Assembly (NCBI GenBank): GCA_036346405.1
Contig: CM070562.1
Location: 63,454,195 to 63,518,194, forward strand
Direction: 5' to 3'
DNA length: 64,000 nt
Source: Phyllostachys edulis
Taxonomy: Eukaryota; Streptophyta; Magnoliopsida; Poales; Poaceae
Part shown: one piece after another, positions 45,963 to 58,147 of the stretch
Layout: each line of letters opens with the position of its first letter
Numbering within the stretch: the first letter of the stretch is position 1
Translations under genes and position numbers: made by a program
The notes under the pieces: model-generated
What the model saw: the letters and a program-made list of their open reading frames with translations, nothing else
Told to the model about the DNA's origin: nothing
Databases searched by the model: none

Positions 45963-48936
45963 TGTAACATCCCAATTTCCAGAGCTTTAAAAACCTTTTG
46001 AATAGTTAGTAGGGAGAAAATTCACTATTTGGATTTATTTGAATTTAATTTAAAAGCTTAATATTGGACTTTGTGCAACAAAACAATTTAATATGACTAA
46101 AGTCAACATGAACAATGGTCAAAACTATTTTATTTGGATTCTATGAGCTTGGATATATTTTCTGGAATTTTCTAGAATTTTTTCAAGTTCATTTGCTAAT
46201 TTCCATTGCTTATTCGAATTTCTGGTATTTTCCTAAAAAGAAAAACCTATTTAAAATCTCCAACAGTACTTGGGCCTAAACCCAAGCCCTCTCCTGTTCC
46301 GGCCCAGGCGCTGTGCAGCCCATCCATCCTCCACCGTTGGATCAAGATCGACGGCGATCTCGCTGCTGTCCGCCTCTCTCTCCCTCTCTCCTCGCGCTTC
46401 GCTTCAATCTCCACCGTCCGATCTGAGTTGGACGCTCAGATCCTCGCCGCACTCGCGCACCTCGCAGCGCCCTTTCTCACTCACGCCGCCGAGCCCTGAC
46501 CACTAACAAGCGGGCCCCACCTTGATTCTTCGTTCATCGTCTCCGATTTAAATCGCGGAGTTAGTTTGAGCTGCCACATGGCCGTTTTGGGCGTCCGTGT
46601 TCTAGACGCTCCCGAGCCGCCTCTATAAAGGGAGGAAGCCCTCGCCCGCTTCCTTTCTCACTTTGTGTTTAACCCTAGCCGCCACAAAACCAGTAGATCC
46701 AATCTCCGCCGCCACCTTCTCCAACGAGCAATTCCGGCAAGCCCGAAGCCGCCGGAGCCTCGACGCCTGCACCGTCGACATCGCGTGAGCAAGGGGAGCC
46801 CGAGGGACACCTTCGTTTCACCGGAGCATCACCTTAGCGCTTTGTCTGCCGAGTCGAGCCAGTAACCATGCGCCGCTCAACCTCGCCACGGCCGCCACGG
46901 TCATCCTCGAGTACCCGTGAGCCCACCCCGTGATCCCTTCGCGTCCTCTACACGCCGGTGCCACCCACCTCATGGGAGAGCCGCCGTTCACGGGACCATT
47001 GGGTCGATCTTGCCGCCGCCCGCCGCCCACGCCACCTCCACCTCATCGCCATCGCCTCCATGGCACGCGCGTGGCGTAGCATGTGGCGCCAGCGTCGCGC
47101 CACGCCACGCAGTGGTCGCCCGGCCAAATTTCAAACCAGATTCAGAGGCTCGGTGGACTTGGTCCACTGTGAGTCAGGCCACTAACATGTGGGCCCCACA
47201 TGTCGATTTTTTTTATTATTTCTTTTCCGAAATTCCTGGGGCTGACGTCATGCTGATGTCATGTTGACACAATATTCGATTTTTCTGTTAAGAAATAATT
47301 CGAATTCCAGAAATCCAATTTTTAGGTTTTCTTTAGATTTAAACTTTGAAACCCCATATCTTTTGCATCCTAACTCCAAATTCATCCATTCAAATTTCTA
47401 AATTCGTCTAAAATCCAGATCTATCTATTGGAGATTTTTAATTATTTTATTGGAGTTATTTGCTTCTGTTATTTATTTAGTTTGTTTGTTTGTCTCGTTT
47501 ACGATTAGACTTCGACGCTGCTGGAAGAGTTGAAGAAGAAGGACCTTTCCAAGACCAAGATCAATTCCTAGATCCTTTTCAAGGCAAGCTATACCTTTGA
47601 CTATCTTGATTCCCAGTTTGCTAAAAGTATTTTAATTTTAATTATTGCATTTTAATTCAAGTAATTATTTAAATGCTTTTGGGTGTAGATGTAAATTCCT
47701 AATTGTTATGCCTTCCTTGAAATTGCTATGTCTAAATTCTTTGTCACCCTAGTTGATATTAGTTGGTATATTGTAGCACCAACGTGGGTTGGTTAGTGCG
47801 ATTAGATTGCTTAGCCATGCCACGAATCACTTGTCATGTAGATTGCTATTATAATTTGATTAAGTGAATATGCAACTATGTGATAAAAGCTGTGTGCACT
47901 ATGTGTTGTAAAGCATGTGTTGCACTTAAAACCAACTGGGTGGGAAATGATTTAGACTGAGGCAAGTGGTGGATACTGTGTGATATGGTGGGCTGTGTGC
48001 TATTTTGGTGGAGCTGTGTGCATGGGTTTGATAAGCTGTGTGCATAGGGATGGTGGTAGTCTTGCCTTGGTCAATTAAGGACCTCACCATGTGCGCCATT
48101 GAACTGAGCCCCACCTGTACGACCACATGCCTGTTATGGGACGGGCCTAGCATAGTAAGATGAATGTCCGAAATGCTTTGTTATGATTAGTGCTAGCTAC
48201 ACTAATTGTATCTTGTGGGTAAAGTGTACAACCTCTGCAGAGTGTAAACTATTCGAATAGCCACGTCCGCGGTCATGGACAATGCTTGGGGATTTCACAC
48301 TAGGGGTAGATCTTCATAAAACTGTGTGGGAAGGGAGCTGTGTGGTTTAAATCATCCAGCTATGTGCTAAAATTGTTTAGGTTGTGTGCGTCTTTGTGAA
48401 ATAAATTGTTAAATTATTATTGTCTATTTGTTTTACTTGTTTTCAATCTATTAATTGTATTCAACTGCAAAAGTTGCATTTCTGCAAAAGAGCCACAGAA
48501 TGCCTTTCCATTGTATAAAGCCAGCATGTATATTTTGCATCTCTGTGGTGTGGCTTGCGAGTACGGTTGTGTACTCACGCTTGTTTTGACGAATCAAGCA
48601 GAGGAGGAGTCTTCACCAGCATTCGAGGACGAGTATCTTGAAGGTGCCCGATCGTGAGGTCTTGATCCCAGTCGGTTGCCTGTGGCGAATCGATGGGTGC
48701 CACCGCCGCTTCGTTTCACGCCGTTTATCTTTCTCTGTTAGCCCCGCGCGGCTTGAATAAATGTAAACTCGACCTTAAGGTCAAAACCATTATTTATTAA
48801 TCAAAGTTATTCGTTTATGTTATTATTCGCTTGTATGGATCGATTTCCACCTTTGTTACCACTGTGTGCACTAGCGTGATCCTGGGCTAGTGCGTTAAAC
48901 ACAGAGGGTCCTGAATTGTAAATTCGGGTCCCGACA
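45963..48936 (+). mobile_element. 3.0-kb solo LTR inside the MULE
   Basis: It starts TGTAACATCCCAATTTCC at 45963 and ends GGGTCCCGACA at 48936. The target TATGC is duplicated at 45958-45962 and 48937-48941. A TATA box (CTATAAAGG, 46623-46631) precedes a leader-like region with GCCGCC repeats. The ATTCGAATAGCCACGTCCGCGG block at 48250 is shared with the two longer solo LTRs, but this member lacks their GACCTCC arrays. No internal domain is present. It is younger than the MULE. Confidence 0.92.
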
Positions 48937-49044
48937 TATGCGCTCGGTCACGCATTATTCACCCAATAATAGTCGGCCACGCACACACCGACACTGCTAC
49001 AATACATCTCACAAACAGCACTAATAATACTCCCTCACAGACTA

Positions 49045-49700
49045 TTTTTTCTCTAACTAAAGTTTTTATCGCTACTACTTACATACAAATCAACAACATT
49101 TCGATTTTCTATTTTTTTTCTCTAACTACAATTTCCTACGGGTGCTATTATACTACTCATTTAACTAAATAAACTATTTACTTACCCAAAAAATTACACT
49201 ACAAAATAAAGTTTCCTACGACAAATCAACTACATTACACGGCATTTGACCTGCTACAAAAATACACTACATTACGGCAAGATCAAGACCGGCTAGTCAC
49301 ATGGCGACGAGAACGCCCTACGATGCTTCAATTCTTGTACACGAAGGAATAAAGTTTGTATGCCATTTTAATAGTTGTCCAAAGGGTTTGACTATATGCA
49401 AATAACATTTCTATATTCCCGTATATTTGCAAAAGTATCACCGAAACTCGATTCCTTTGAAGTATCCTATCAAACACTATAGTTGAATGTCCTCGCATCT
49501 ATTTATTTTATCTTATTACTATGCGCTCGGTGTTTGAGGATTTTCTAAAGTTTTTTATCGCTTCTACTTACATACAAATCAACAACATTTCGATTTTCTA
49601 CTTTGTTTTCTCTAACTACAGTTTCCTACGAGCGCTACTTACACTATTATTTTTTCTAACTAAACTATTTACCTACTAAAAGAATACACTACAAAATAAA
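49045..49700 (+). repeat. Direct repeat in the right arm of the MULE
   Basis: A segment of about 150 bp at 49057-49207 (TACATACAAATCAACAACAT, then CTCTAACTACAATTTCCTACG) recurs at 49547-49690 with few changes, spacing about 490 bp. A C/T-rich stretch (49725-49785) follows, then the palindromic subterminal zone. No gene is seen in 48942-49860. Confidence 0.75.
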
Positions 49701-50300
49701 ACAAACTTACCTTGTAGTCGAAATTTTCCTCCTCTTCTCCCTCTCCTCTCCTCTTTTTCCTCTCCTCTCCTCTCTTTCTTCTCCTTCCTTGGCAGCGAGC
49801 GAAACTGTTTCGCCTCTCCAAAACAGATCTGTCAGGGGACAGCGCAGTCATATATATAGTTAATGATCGCCAAGACCGTTGGGACGATCGAACATGCTGT
49901 CGCAGTACGGTTACGATCGATCCTATCGCCCAACGGTTCGGCAACTGTAATGATGATGCCAACGGTCCAGCTCCTGTGCAGTTTTAAAGCCGAACGGTTG
50001 GGCGATAAGCTTGCAGTCGCCCAACCGTTGGGCGATAGGCTTGAGTCGTCCAACCATTGGGCGACAGACGTATATTTCCGTAAAAAAAAATATCGTCGGA
50101 ATATTTTTGTAATTTCGAATAAAAAGTAGATTATTTTAAAAAAAATTCTGAGACCTCACGGGAAAAGTGAAACGTCCGATTTTTTTTATTTACCACATAA
50201 ATCTGTGTACTATCGTTTCCCATACTATATGTATCCGATTTACACCGTAACCACATGCGACGGGGCAGTAGTATACTAGTACATCGGTACATACACCTCG

Positions 50301-50552
50301 CTAGTTTCCAGCAGCTACCTTGCGAGCCGCGCCATCTGCCGCCGCGGTTGGCTGTGCTTTGGCGGTTGCCACAGCAACGGCCGGCAAGGTGGCCCCGACG
50401 GCGGCTGTCTCGGGGCCGGGGTCGCAGCACTCGGGCTTGCCGTCGCAGCAGTTCAAGCGGCAGCAGGGGGTTGGCAAGACCTGGCCCTCGCTCACGGCGA
50501 GCACTAGGAGCAGCAGCATGAGGGCGCTGACAATCTTCGAAGCCATTGCCAT
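50301..50552 (-). CDS. Small secreted cysteine-rich peptide, 83 residues, intact
   Basis: The frame opens at ATG 50552 and closes at 50301. Upstream in-frame codons to 50570 have only GTG, so this ATG is chosen; a second ATG two codons later is also possible. Residues 1-23 look like a signal peptide (Lys6, hydrophobic core ALMLLLLVLAV, then SEG|Q). The mature part has three adjacent Cys pairs (30/31, 35/36, 42/43) in the pattern CC-x3-CC-x5-CC. It then becomes Ala/Val-rich to the end. This suggests a secreted, disulfide-stabilised or metal-binding small peptide; I do not recognise the family and do not assign a function. A TATA box stands about 120 bp upstream. It is the only frame here with gene-like order of promoter, leader, signal peptide and stop. 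Its promoter has a duplicate at 34335-37968. Confidence 0.7.
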   Translation of the reverse strand: MAMASKIVSALMLLLLVLAVSEGQVLPTPCCRLNCCDGKPECCDPGPETAAVGATLPAVAVATAKAQPTAAADGAARKVAAGN

Positions 50553-50672
50553 GGCAGTGGTAGCCTTCACGTGGTTTTGTGAACACGGCCTTGTATCGTG
50601 GTGACCTTGTGGTCTTGTGGGCTGTGAACTTGTGATGTGAGGGGTGTGTTCTTTCTTGCGCTTGCGCCCTTC

Positions 50673-50680
50673 TATTTATA
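50673..50680 (-). promoter_or_regulatory. TATA box of the secreted-peptide gene
   Basis: The minus strand reads TATAAATAGAAGG here, 121 bp before the ATG. With a start site about 30 bp downstream, the leader would be about 90 bp. The whole block to 50885 is conserved in the orphan promoter copy at 37725-37968. Confidence 0.7.
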
Positions 50681-50885
50681 GGTCTGAGGAGCTCGGGTTC
50701 CTGCAGGGTCACGATTGTGTAGGAAATTCTGCAAAGAGCACTAACAATGTACCATATCAGATTGATCTTTCAATACCGTCTGTCAAATCTGATACATGAT
50801 CAACGCCGATATTGCTCATTACTTTACCAGTGAATCAAACCATGTCAAAAGTCATCTTAAGAAAACATGTGAAACGTGTGCCAAG

Positions 50886-51335
50886 AAGGGCCGGACGAGG
50901 ATAATGCAGAAATAAATTGTTCAACAGAATAAATATATGATCAAGCAGGTGATCCTGGAGATATCAGTTACCATATCTCTTCGCACATAGTATCTTCCTT
51001 CCATAATAATGCTTAGATTAACCATATTCCCATGTTAATAACCTGCCACAATATAGGCCTACCAATTTTGTGGACCAATGCCATATATGCATGCCATCCA
51101 ATTAATTTGACAGCTTGTTTTAGCAAATATAATTGGTGCGGTGATAGACCAAAATTCAAAATGAACTCTGCAGTATGAATCAGGCAGGCTTTGCCAAATC
51201 TTTTCTCCAAAGACAATGTCACAGTACTGTATGTAGTAGTATAGGGGTACAGCAATAAGGTCAAAAGGACCGTCTACTTTGTGGCTTGAACCTGCATGTT
51301 GTTCAAGCTAAAAGGATAACCATCTAGCTAGGTAA
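50886..51335. other. Upstream region of the peptide gene, nothing recognised
   Basis: Homology to the duplicate promoter ends near 50885. The rest is A/T-rich with no repeat end or domain. An 83-residue minus-strand frame at 51013-51264 lacks any recognisable feature and I do not call it. Confidence 0.5.
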
Positions 51336-52734
51336 CACTACTGTAGAAAAAGTCTTCACAAACGGTTCAAAACTATCATCACAGACGGTTTCATGAGCCG
51401 TCTGAGTTTATAGGTCAATAATGACAAGAGATCATCACAGACGGTTCTATATCACAGACGGTTCTTGTTCAGAACCGTCTGTGATAGTTTTTTCTATTAC
51501 AAAAAAGGGGGATTTTGAGCAAAACCAATCAATTGTTGGACAGTAGTTTCCATATGCAACTTCTAGCAAGACAACTAAAATCCAATTAAAATTCCGATGG
51601 CAAACACACGAGGTCATCACAGACGGTTTCTAGCAAAAGGGAAACTAAAAGGTTTTACAACGTCCCCTCCGAATGGAAAAAAAAAGAATAAAATTACAAA
51701 GTTAAACTAGCTAGAAACCATCTGTCCTCCAAGCTCCTGAAGAACTCATCGGCTTCTTGGATTGGTCTTGTGAGCTCCTCTATGTACCTCACCAGCATAT
51801 CACAAACTGTTCTTGCCTGTCGTCCGAATTCGACTTAAGCTCGTCGGCAAGAAAAAGGAGAGACGACCGAAAACCTCCGACGGCGCTCTGACCTTAGGTA
51901 ACACAAAATTAAGATCATTTTTTATTGACATTAAATCATAAAAGGTACAAATAAAATAAAAACCATCAAATAGCCAACAAATTATGTATGTTTTGGGGAT
52001 ATACACGTACCTTCTGGCAGTCTACCTCCTGCGGCAAACATGGAGCTCCTGCGCGTCCCTCCTCCTGCTCCTCCTCGTCTGTTGCGTCTCCTAGCTGAAC
52101 CGCGCCGGGGAATTGAGGGCGGTCGCCGGAGCTTGGCGTGGGGATGGGAGAGGGAGAGACTGATAGAATACAAGACGGGGTGGGTATAATATACAAGAAC
52201 AGTGCCAAAACATTTCGACTCCTGCGCAAGTGTTCAAAAAATTTCGCGAATCACAGATGGTTTCAAACAAAAACCGTCTGTGATGAGCTAGTATCACAGG
52301 CGGTTCATATTAAAAACCATCTGTGATAAGTATCTCCCGATTTTACCTGACTCTGTAACTTGAAATGCCATGGTAAAATCAGAAAGTTAGACATTTCAAG
52401 TCATGGTAAAATCAGGGAGATACTTATCATAGACGGTTTTTGTTCAGAACCGTCTGTGATGAGGACGGGAAGTCACAGATGATTCGTGTTGAAAATCATG
52501 TGTAAAGTATCACAGACGGTTTTGAACAAGAACTGCCTGTGATATTTAGTGATACTTCACAGACAGTTTTCAACACGAACCGTATATGATATTACTTTTT
52601 CACAAATGATTTTCAGCGCAGCTAGTAACACAGACGATCGCTAAACCAAAATCATCTATGATTGTATTTAATACAGACGGTTTTGGTCAACCGTCTGTGA
52701 TGAGACGTCCAATACTAGCCTTTTTGTAGTAGTG
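51336..52734. mobile_element. 1.4-kb non-autonomous CACTA element
   Basis: The ends read CACTACTGTAGAAAAAG (51336) and, inwards from 52734, CACTACTACAAAAAGGC. The target TAA is duplicated at 51333-51335 and 52735-52737. Subterminal regions are packed with ATCACAGACGGTT and its complement AACCGTCTGTGAT (about 51390-51620 and 52250-52700), often as facing pairs that could form hairpins. The middle (51720-52140) includes exon-like G/C-rich text but no transposase domain. This is the high-copy CACTA type known from grass genomes. Confidence 0.92.
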
Positions 52735-52820
52735 TAAACACATGGATATGTTTTTGTCGTTGTTCAATGCACATGCTTACCGATCATGTCCACAAGATGG
52801 AGATGCCTAGTGTGGATTTG

Positions 52821-53107
52821 GGGCTGTTTGGTATGTAGCCCCAACTAGTCTTACCAAAATTTGGTAATGCCTCGAAGAATTGGCCGCCATTTGGTTTGAA
52901 GCCAAAATTTGGTAACACTAAAGAAATTTTGGTAAATACCAAAGAAATCTAATACGGCCCATATCATCCGCCCTAATTTCGGCGTTACCAAACTTTTGGT
53001 ATACCCATCATCCAAACACCATTCTTTTGCCTACATTTTGGCATTTTCCAAGTTTTGGCATTGCCAAAAAATTGGTTTGGAACGCCAGTGTCAAAGAGCA
53101 AACAGCC
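52821..53107. mobile_element. MITE-like element
   Basis: It starts GGGCTGTTTGGT and ends, read inwards from 53107, GGCTGTTTGCT. The interior is made of CCAAAATTTGGTA-type palindromic words. No clear target duplication is seen. The 'GGCTGTTTGG' terminus and small size suit a grass MITE; the superfamily is not certain. Confidence 0.5.
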
Positions 53108-53663
53108 GTTTTCCAGTTGAAACATAAACTTGCCTCAAAGCTTGCTGAAGAATATTGTCTGAATGGTTCAGGTTCATGCGTTTTCACAGTGTCGTGGCCT
53201 AGGTAAAATTTTGTCCGTGCAGAACTTTGTTTTCATGGATACAATATTTATGAACGGACTTGAAAGGGTGCTGCTATACCGTGAAAGTTCACTAGTTGAT
53301 TCCAGTAAAGTTTTTGCGAAATTACTTTTTCACGGTTCCTCGTAGCCTGAGGGGCGAAACTCACATTCTTTACCCTTTTCCTTGGCTAAAATTAGGAATT
53401 TTCCACGCAAAAACAAAAAAAAACTAGAAATTAAACTGAGCCCTGTTATGATTCTCTCACCAAACCTAGGCCGTGCCGGGGCAACAGCAAAACAAACAAA
53501 TCCCCATATTTGAGGCGGTGCGTCGCCGGCGCGTATGCGCCACGAGGTGGCGTGCGGCGCGAAGGTGCATTCCGCCGCCTCCTTCAATCCTTCGGCGTTC
53601 GCTCACCGTGCGGCGTGCTTGCGGAAAAGGTCTGCTCTTGCTGTATTGTTGGAGGCGCTTGGA
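53108..53663. other. Unassigned segment, interrupted by the hAT-like element
   Basis: A C/G-rich stretch (53470-53663) continues across the hAT insertion to about 55860. Short open frames on both strands exist but none has a domain. I see no gene. Confidence 0.4.
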
Positions 53664-53671
53664 CCGTGCAA

Positions 53672-55259
53672 TAGTGGCGGACCCAGGATTTATCGGATGG
53701 GTGTTCGGAGTTAATAAAATATTATTAAATGAAAAAAAAATTAAAGGTCCATGATAGCAAAGAAACAAAGTACAATTTTTTCGTACTAGAAATAACACCA
53801 CAAATAATTGAGAGAAATTACAAAATAATTAAGAAAAAAATATTGAATTGGGAATTTGGGATTTGGGACCGAGGAATTGATGAATGGAGAATTGGAGATG
53901 TACATGTGTTGCTATTGACGTATGCAGCCTAACTCGTCGGCCCATGAATTTGTAGTTTGCAAGTTCAATTAATCACATGAATTTGTATAACTTAAGAAGT
54001 TGAGATCGATAAATTATATAGGTGTGTCTAGATGAATTTATGTTCATATTGCTGAAGTATGCCACCATCATTTGCTACAGCCTGCTAATCTAACTTAAAT
54101 CTAGAGTTATCTATTAGTCTCATGCTCTCAACTGAGCTGAAAGTTTAGTTGCTTTGGCTAAAAATGGTCTAGATATTCTATTATCTGTTACAATTAGCTT
54201 GTTATTGCTTAGAATCTTCCTATCTAATAAGAACTCCACATGGATACTTGAAAGTTCTCAAAGTATAATGTGTTTATATAAGATTAAATTTTATGAGGGC
54301 AATCTAATGCCTCATTTTTGTGTCAGCCAATAATGTAATAATCTGAACTACCCTGTACACTTTTTAACGCTCTAAGATCTACAATTCACATAAATACAAG
54401 ATTCGTTAACCACAATTCATTTTTCAAACCGGTTTGACCATTTGGGAATTATGGATTTGGGATTAGATACTTCACCTCAATGGCTCAGTCGTCACTCCTC
54501 AAGACCTGTGCTCGGGGGTCAGGGCTCGCCAGCTCGGTCGCTCGATCGCCCAAATGGACACGCCCACGCGCTTTGCCCCGCCGCCGTCGCCGGCCAGCCA
54601 AGCTCACGGCGTACCCTAGTTGCTAGCTCCGGTCCATCGCCAGACCACCTCCATTGCACCACCCGCTCAGAGTTAGAGCCTTGGTCCTCGGAGCAACGCA
54701 CGGAGTGCTTCTCCCCGCCGGCCCTCCCACCGCGATGGCCGCTGCACTCGGAGCTCGGTCACTCGGAGCAGGTGAGCAGGCTGCCACAGCGCCACAGTGC
54801 TCCTTCCCTTCTCTCAGCCTCCCCTTCTCCTAGGCCGTCAGAGTCTGCAGCCGCCAACCGCCACGCCACTGTTGGCGTGGCTCATGACCGCCACTATCAC
54901 GCAAGACGAACGGCAAGGATGTATGCGTGTGTGTTTTTTGAGAGATAGATGTGCGTCGAGAGAAAGAGAGATCGAGTTGTGGTTTGCCAATAAATAAGCC
55001 TTGAGATATTGGGCCGAGTCATTGTGGGGGAAGGTTGAAACAGTGACCGAATGTGGAATGCCTTGGCTTTGGTGGATTGTGCGAGTGCCAAGTGGGCTGC
55101 GAGTGAGATGCCGACGGAATGGGCTTTTGAGGACATTACATGTTGATTTAACCTAATTTCTAGTATATACATATATTATACCTTATATATACTGAATTTT
55201 TGTCTAAAAATTTTGGGTGTTCAGTTGAACACCCATGAACCCAGCCAGGACCGCCCATG
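53672..55259. mobile_element. 1.6-kb hAT-like element
   Basis: An exact 8-bp duplication CCGTGCAA flanks it (53664-53671 and 55260-55267), the hAT hallmark. The ends are imperfect inverted repeats, TAGTGGCGGACCCAGG on the left and CATGGGCGGTCCTGG read inwards on the right. Both are followed by an ATGGGTGTTC word (53697-53706 and inwards from about 55230). The interior is A/T-rich except for a G/C-rich block (54520-54890) with a 168-residue open frame (54442-54948) that may be a captured gene piece. No transposase is present, so it is non-autonomous. Confidence 0.85.
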
Positions 55260-55267
55260 CCGTGCAA

Positions 55268-56510
55268 CATGTCAGTCGTTGTTGGAGGCCAATGTTTTGG
55301 GCGCTCGGTGTTGGGTCATGGCTCCGAGGTGCAGGCCGACCATCGTGGATGCCCCGTGAGTTGCAGTTGTTCCAGGTTCCTAAGCAGGCAGGTCACCGTC
55401 AGTGAACAGTTGGGAGGAAGGGGGAGGAGTTGTTGCCATCGGCTCGTTTTATGCTTGTTGTCCCTTTCGTTGTGGTGTGAGTGGAGGGGCTGCCACCCTC
55501 CTCTCCCCGAAGTGGTCTCGCCGGTTGTCCTGTTTGTGTTGGTTATGCCTCCACATGCTTTTGTTGTGGTTTGTCTTGATAGTGGTGGTCGTCTAGTGTT
55601 GAGTTGGAGCTGGGCTGCTGGCACATTCAGTAATATTGTGGTGGGTTCACATTGGTGAGCCGTGGTGTGACTGCTGTCGTGATGAGCACTCTGGTGTTAA
55701 TGTTTGCATCTCGAGCCTCTAGAAGAGTCATGGTTCTCTTCATTTGCCTTGTGGATAGATGGCCCCAGACTTCATTGTTTGTAGGGTTGCGTCGTGTTTT
55801 GTTGTTGCTTTACAAAGTGCTTGACTTGTGGGTGCAATTGGTGCTTTAATAGGAGTTTGAGGTTTGGGACCCCTTCGCCAGTGTTGGTATCCTCTCTCTT
55901 GGGGCCCGTGTTGATGTCTTTGGTATAGCCCCTTCGGGATCGGTGTATTCCTCTTCTCCTTGAAGTGACACTCCATGATTCTTTATTATTTGGACTTGTT
56001 GCCGATGAAACAGTTATCACACGAGTATTAGAAGCTGTATGGGCACACAAACAAACACAAATTTAGTTGGGAATTTTTTTTATGTCACTGCAATGTTCCT
56101 GATTCAGTAATCTGCCACTACAAAATGCTCTATCCCTTATACGCCACTACATTTCACAAACATTATCCATTTTTGCCGCTACTGTCAACTCCGTTAAATT
56201 TTTCTCATCAGATTTTTTTTCCAAAATGCCCAAATTACCCTTGTCTTTTTCCTCCTCCACTCCCCTATGATGTCATCTCTTCTTCTCCAGCCATCCGCAC
56301 CACTGCCTCCCACCTCCCTCGTCTCCTCCTCCCACCTGACTCCCATCGTTATCTCTTCTCCCCCACCTCCCTCCTCTCCTCCCATTCGACTCCCACCTCC
56401 TCCTCCCGCAACCCATGCCCCAGCCACCCGCCGCCAACCATCTTCCTCACCGTTGGGGCCAGATCCGTTGATCCTAGACGTTGCCGACCTCGTGAACTCA
56501 GATCTGGCGG
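55268..56510. other. Unassigned G/T-rich then C/T-rich region
   Basis: Bases 55268-55980 are G/T-rich with several overlapping frames up to 133 codons; none shows a domain. Bases 56095-56230 look like the end of an A/T-rich repeat. From 56230 to 56510 the strand is C/T-rich and encodes low-complexity Pro/Ser frames. I do not call a gene. Confidence 0.4.
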
Positions 56511-56514
56511 TATA

Positions 56515-57830
56515 AGCATCTAGGCCCTTATTTCGTTGATTATGTGGTTTTGATGATTAATGACCCATAAATCATTAAGACTAACTTCGGTTTGAGTGTT
56601 GTTAAGATTAGTTAGGTCTTATGTTGAATTTGGGTTGTTCTTAGACTTCCATGGATCCCTATGTATGCAAATGATGGCAAAGCATAATTTGCATAAAGAT
56701 TAAGGACCTTGTGTCTAGGAATGATCCAAGGAGTCGAGTGATGTTTCTTGTTTTTGCTTTCGCCATACTATTAAGGGGGGTTCAAGTCTAGTAGCTTGAG
56801 CTTGATTAGGTTGGTTCTAGCTAGAGAGTGCCAAGGATAAAGTTTTGGTTGCGAAGCATTGAGGCGGATGATCCGGGCCAAGGCGTTTCATTGACTTATA
56901 CCATTCTTCCATAGATGTTCCACGGTGTGAGTTCACTGAGGTGGATAATACATCTCAAGTGGATGATCTGAATCACATGGATTATCCGGGTCGAGGCGTA
57001 TGATCCGGGTCGATATATTGGCTAGTTTTTGAATCGTTGGGGCCGAGGAAAATTGAACTGAAGTGGATGATCCAAGTCGACGCGGATGATCCTGATCTAC
57101 AGACACTTTTCAGAAAATATGTCAAACGACTAGTTTTTGAATGGAGAGGCTATATAAGTGGATCATGGACGTTCAAGATAGCACTCTTGTGACTCAAAAA
57201 CAGTGGCTTGCATATTGAGGAGTTCAATGGCACTGAAGAGCTTCAAGTTGAGATTTTGAGAGTGTGAGAGTAGATTAGGCCTTAGCGTGTATCACTTCTA
57301 GTTGCTTGACCTTGCTGGGATTAAGTGACATATTTGGGTTTATTGGTCTTGGAATTTGGTGATTCCTAAACGGCTTGGAGGCATGCTCTTGATGACCTTC
57401 CAAGTAGGAGCTTGTGGAAGGCAGCGGGAGGGTTGTGAAGGTTTGGAGTCCACCTATTTAGAGAGGACTACCATGACTTGATTGCATGGATCGCTGCACG
57501 GATTCAAGTAGGAGCTATATTCTTGCGAGAGTGCTCCAATGAGGATTAGGAGAGATCGACAAATCTCCAAGACCTTGGTAAAAAAAATTTGGTTGTCTCT
57601 TGTCCCCTTTACATTTCCGCACTTAATTTCTTATTCTTTCTATTACTATATTACTAGACTTGTGTAGGATTGGAACTTAGGTTGCAAAACTTCACTAGTA
57701 TGTTTAGGAATTGATTGAGCACACTACCAAACTATAGACACTTAGATAGGTAGTAGTTTTTAGGTTGCCTTAAAAATTTTAAATTTGGTCTAGTTCGAAA
57801 AAGATACCCAATTCACCCCTCCCATCTTGG
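56515..57830 (+). mobile_element. Probable copia-type LTR remnant
   Basis: The opening words AAGCATCTAGGCCC and TTGATGATTAATGACC-like text, and the closing CCCAATTCACCCCTCCCATC, are familiar from grass copia LTRs and the segment after them. The middle (56865-57100) repeats GGATGATCCGGG-like words at least five times. No target duplication was found and the exact ends are uncertain. No coding domain follows. Confidence 0.4.
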
Positions 57831-58147
57831 GCATCCAATCCACTTTAGGCGCCCTCTCCATCGACGTCTTCAAGCTCGAGTCTTATTCACCATCTCTGAT
57901 CAAACCAATGCCACTGTCGAATTCGTCTCCCTCGGTGAGAACCTCCGCGATTCTTCTCGCCCAGAGCATCACCTCCACTCCCATTCCTTATTCCCCACTT
58001 CAATTCGGCCATCACACCACCATAGCACGTCGCCATAACAATCGTTTTCTTCCCTGAGGCTGGTCACCACCTCCCCATCTCCACTAACCTTCTACGGCCG
58101 TGACACCTGCACCAGCGAGCTCCCCATGCCCTCGTGTTGTTGTTGTA

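Larger units (their letters stand above)
37975..50159. mobile_element. 12.2-kb MULE with long terminal inverted repeats, PMD gene and transposase
   Basis: The left end GTGAGACCTCATAATT (37975) and the right end read inwards GTGAGGTCTCAGAATT (50159) begin inverted repeats of about 110 bp, with only scattered mismatches. They share TACGGAAATATACGTCTG and a run of GGGCGAT/ATCGCCC words. On the minus strand the interior carries a MULE-type transposase (about 45290-42999) and then a PMD gene (about 42700-39825). A solo LTR (45963-48936) has inserted later. The 9-bp flanks do not match (GGATAGCAT left, GGGAAAAGT right), so the target duplication is eroded or was lost by recombination. The element separates the truncated and the intact copies of the peptide gene. 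Confidence 0.85.

Noticed and set aside
56125..56523. A 132-codon Ser/Pro-rich frame
   Set aside because: C/T-rich low-complexity sequence with equally open frames on both strands; no start context or domain.
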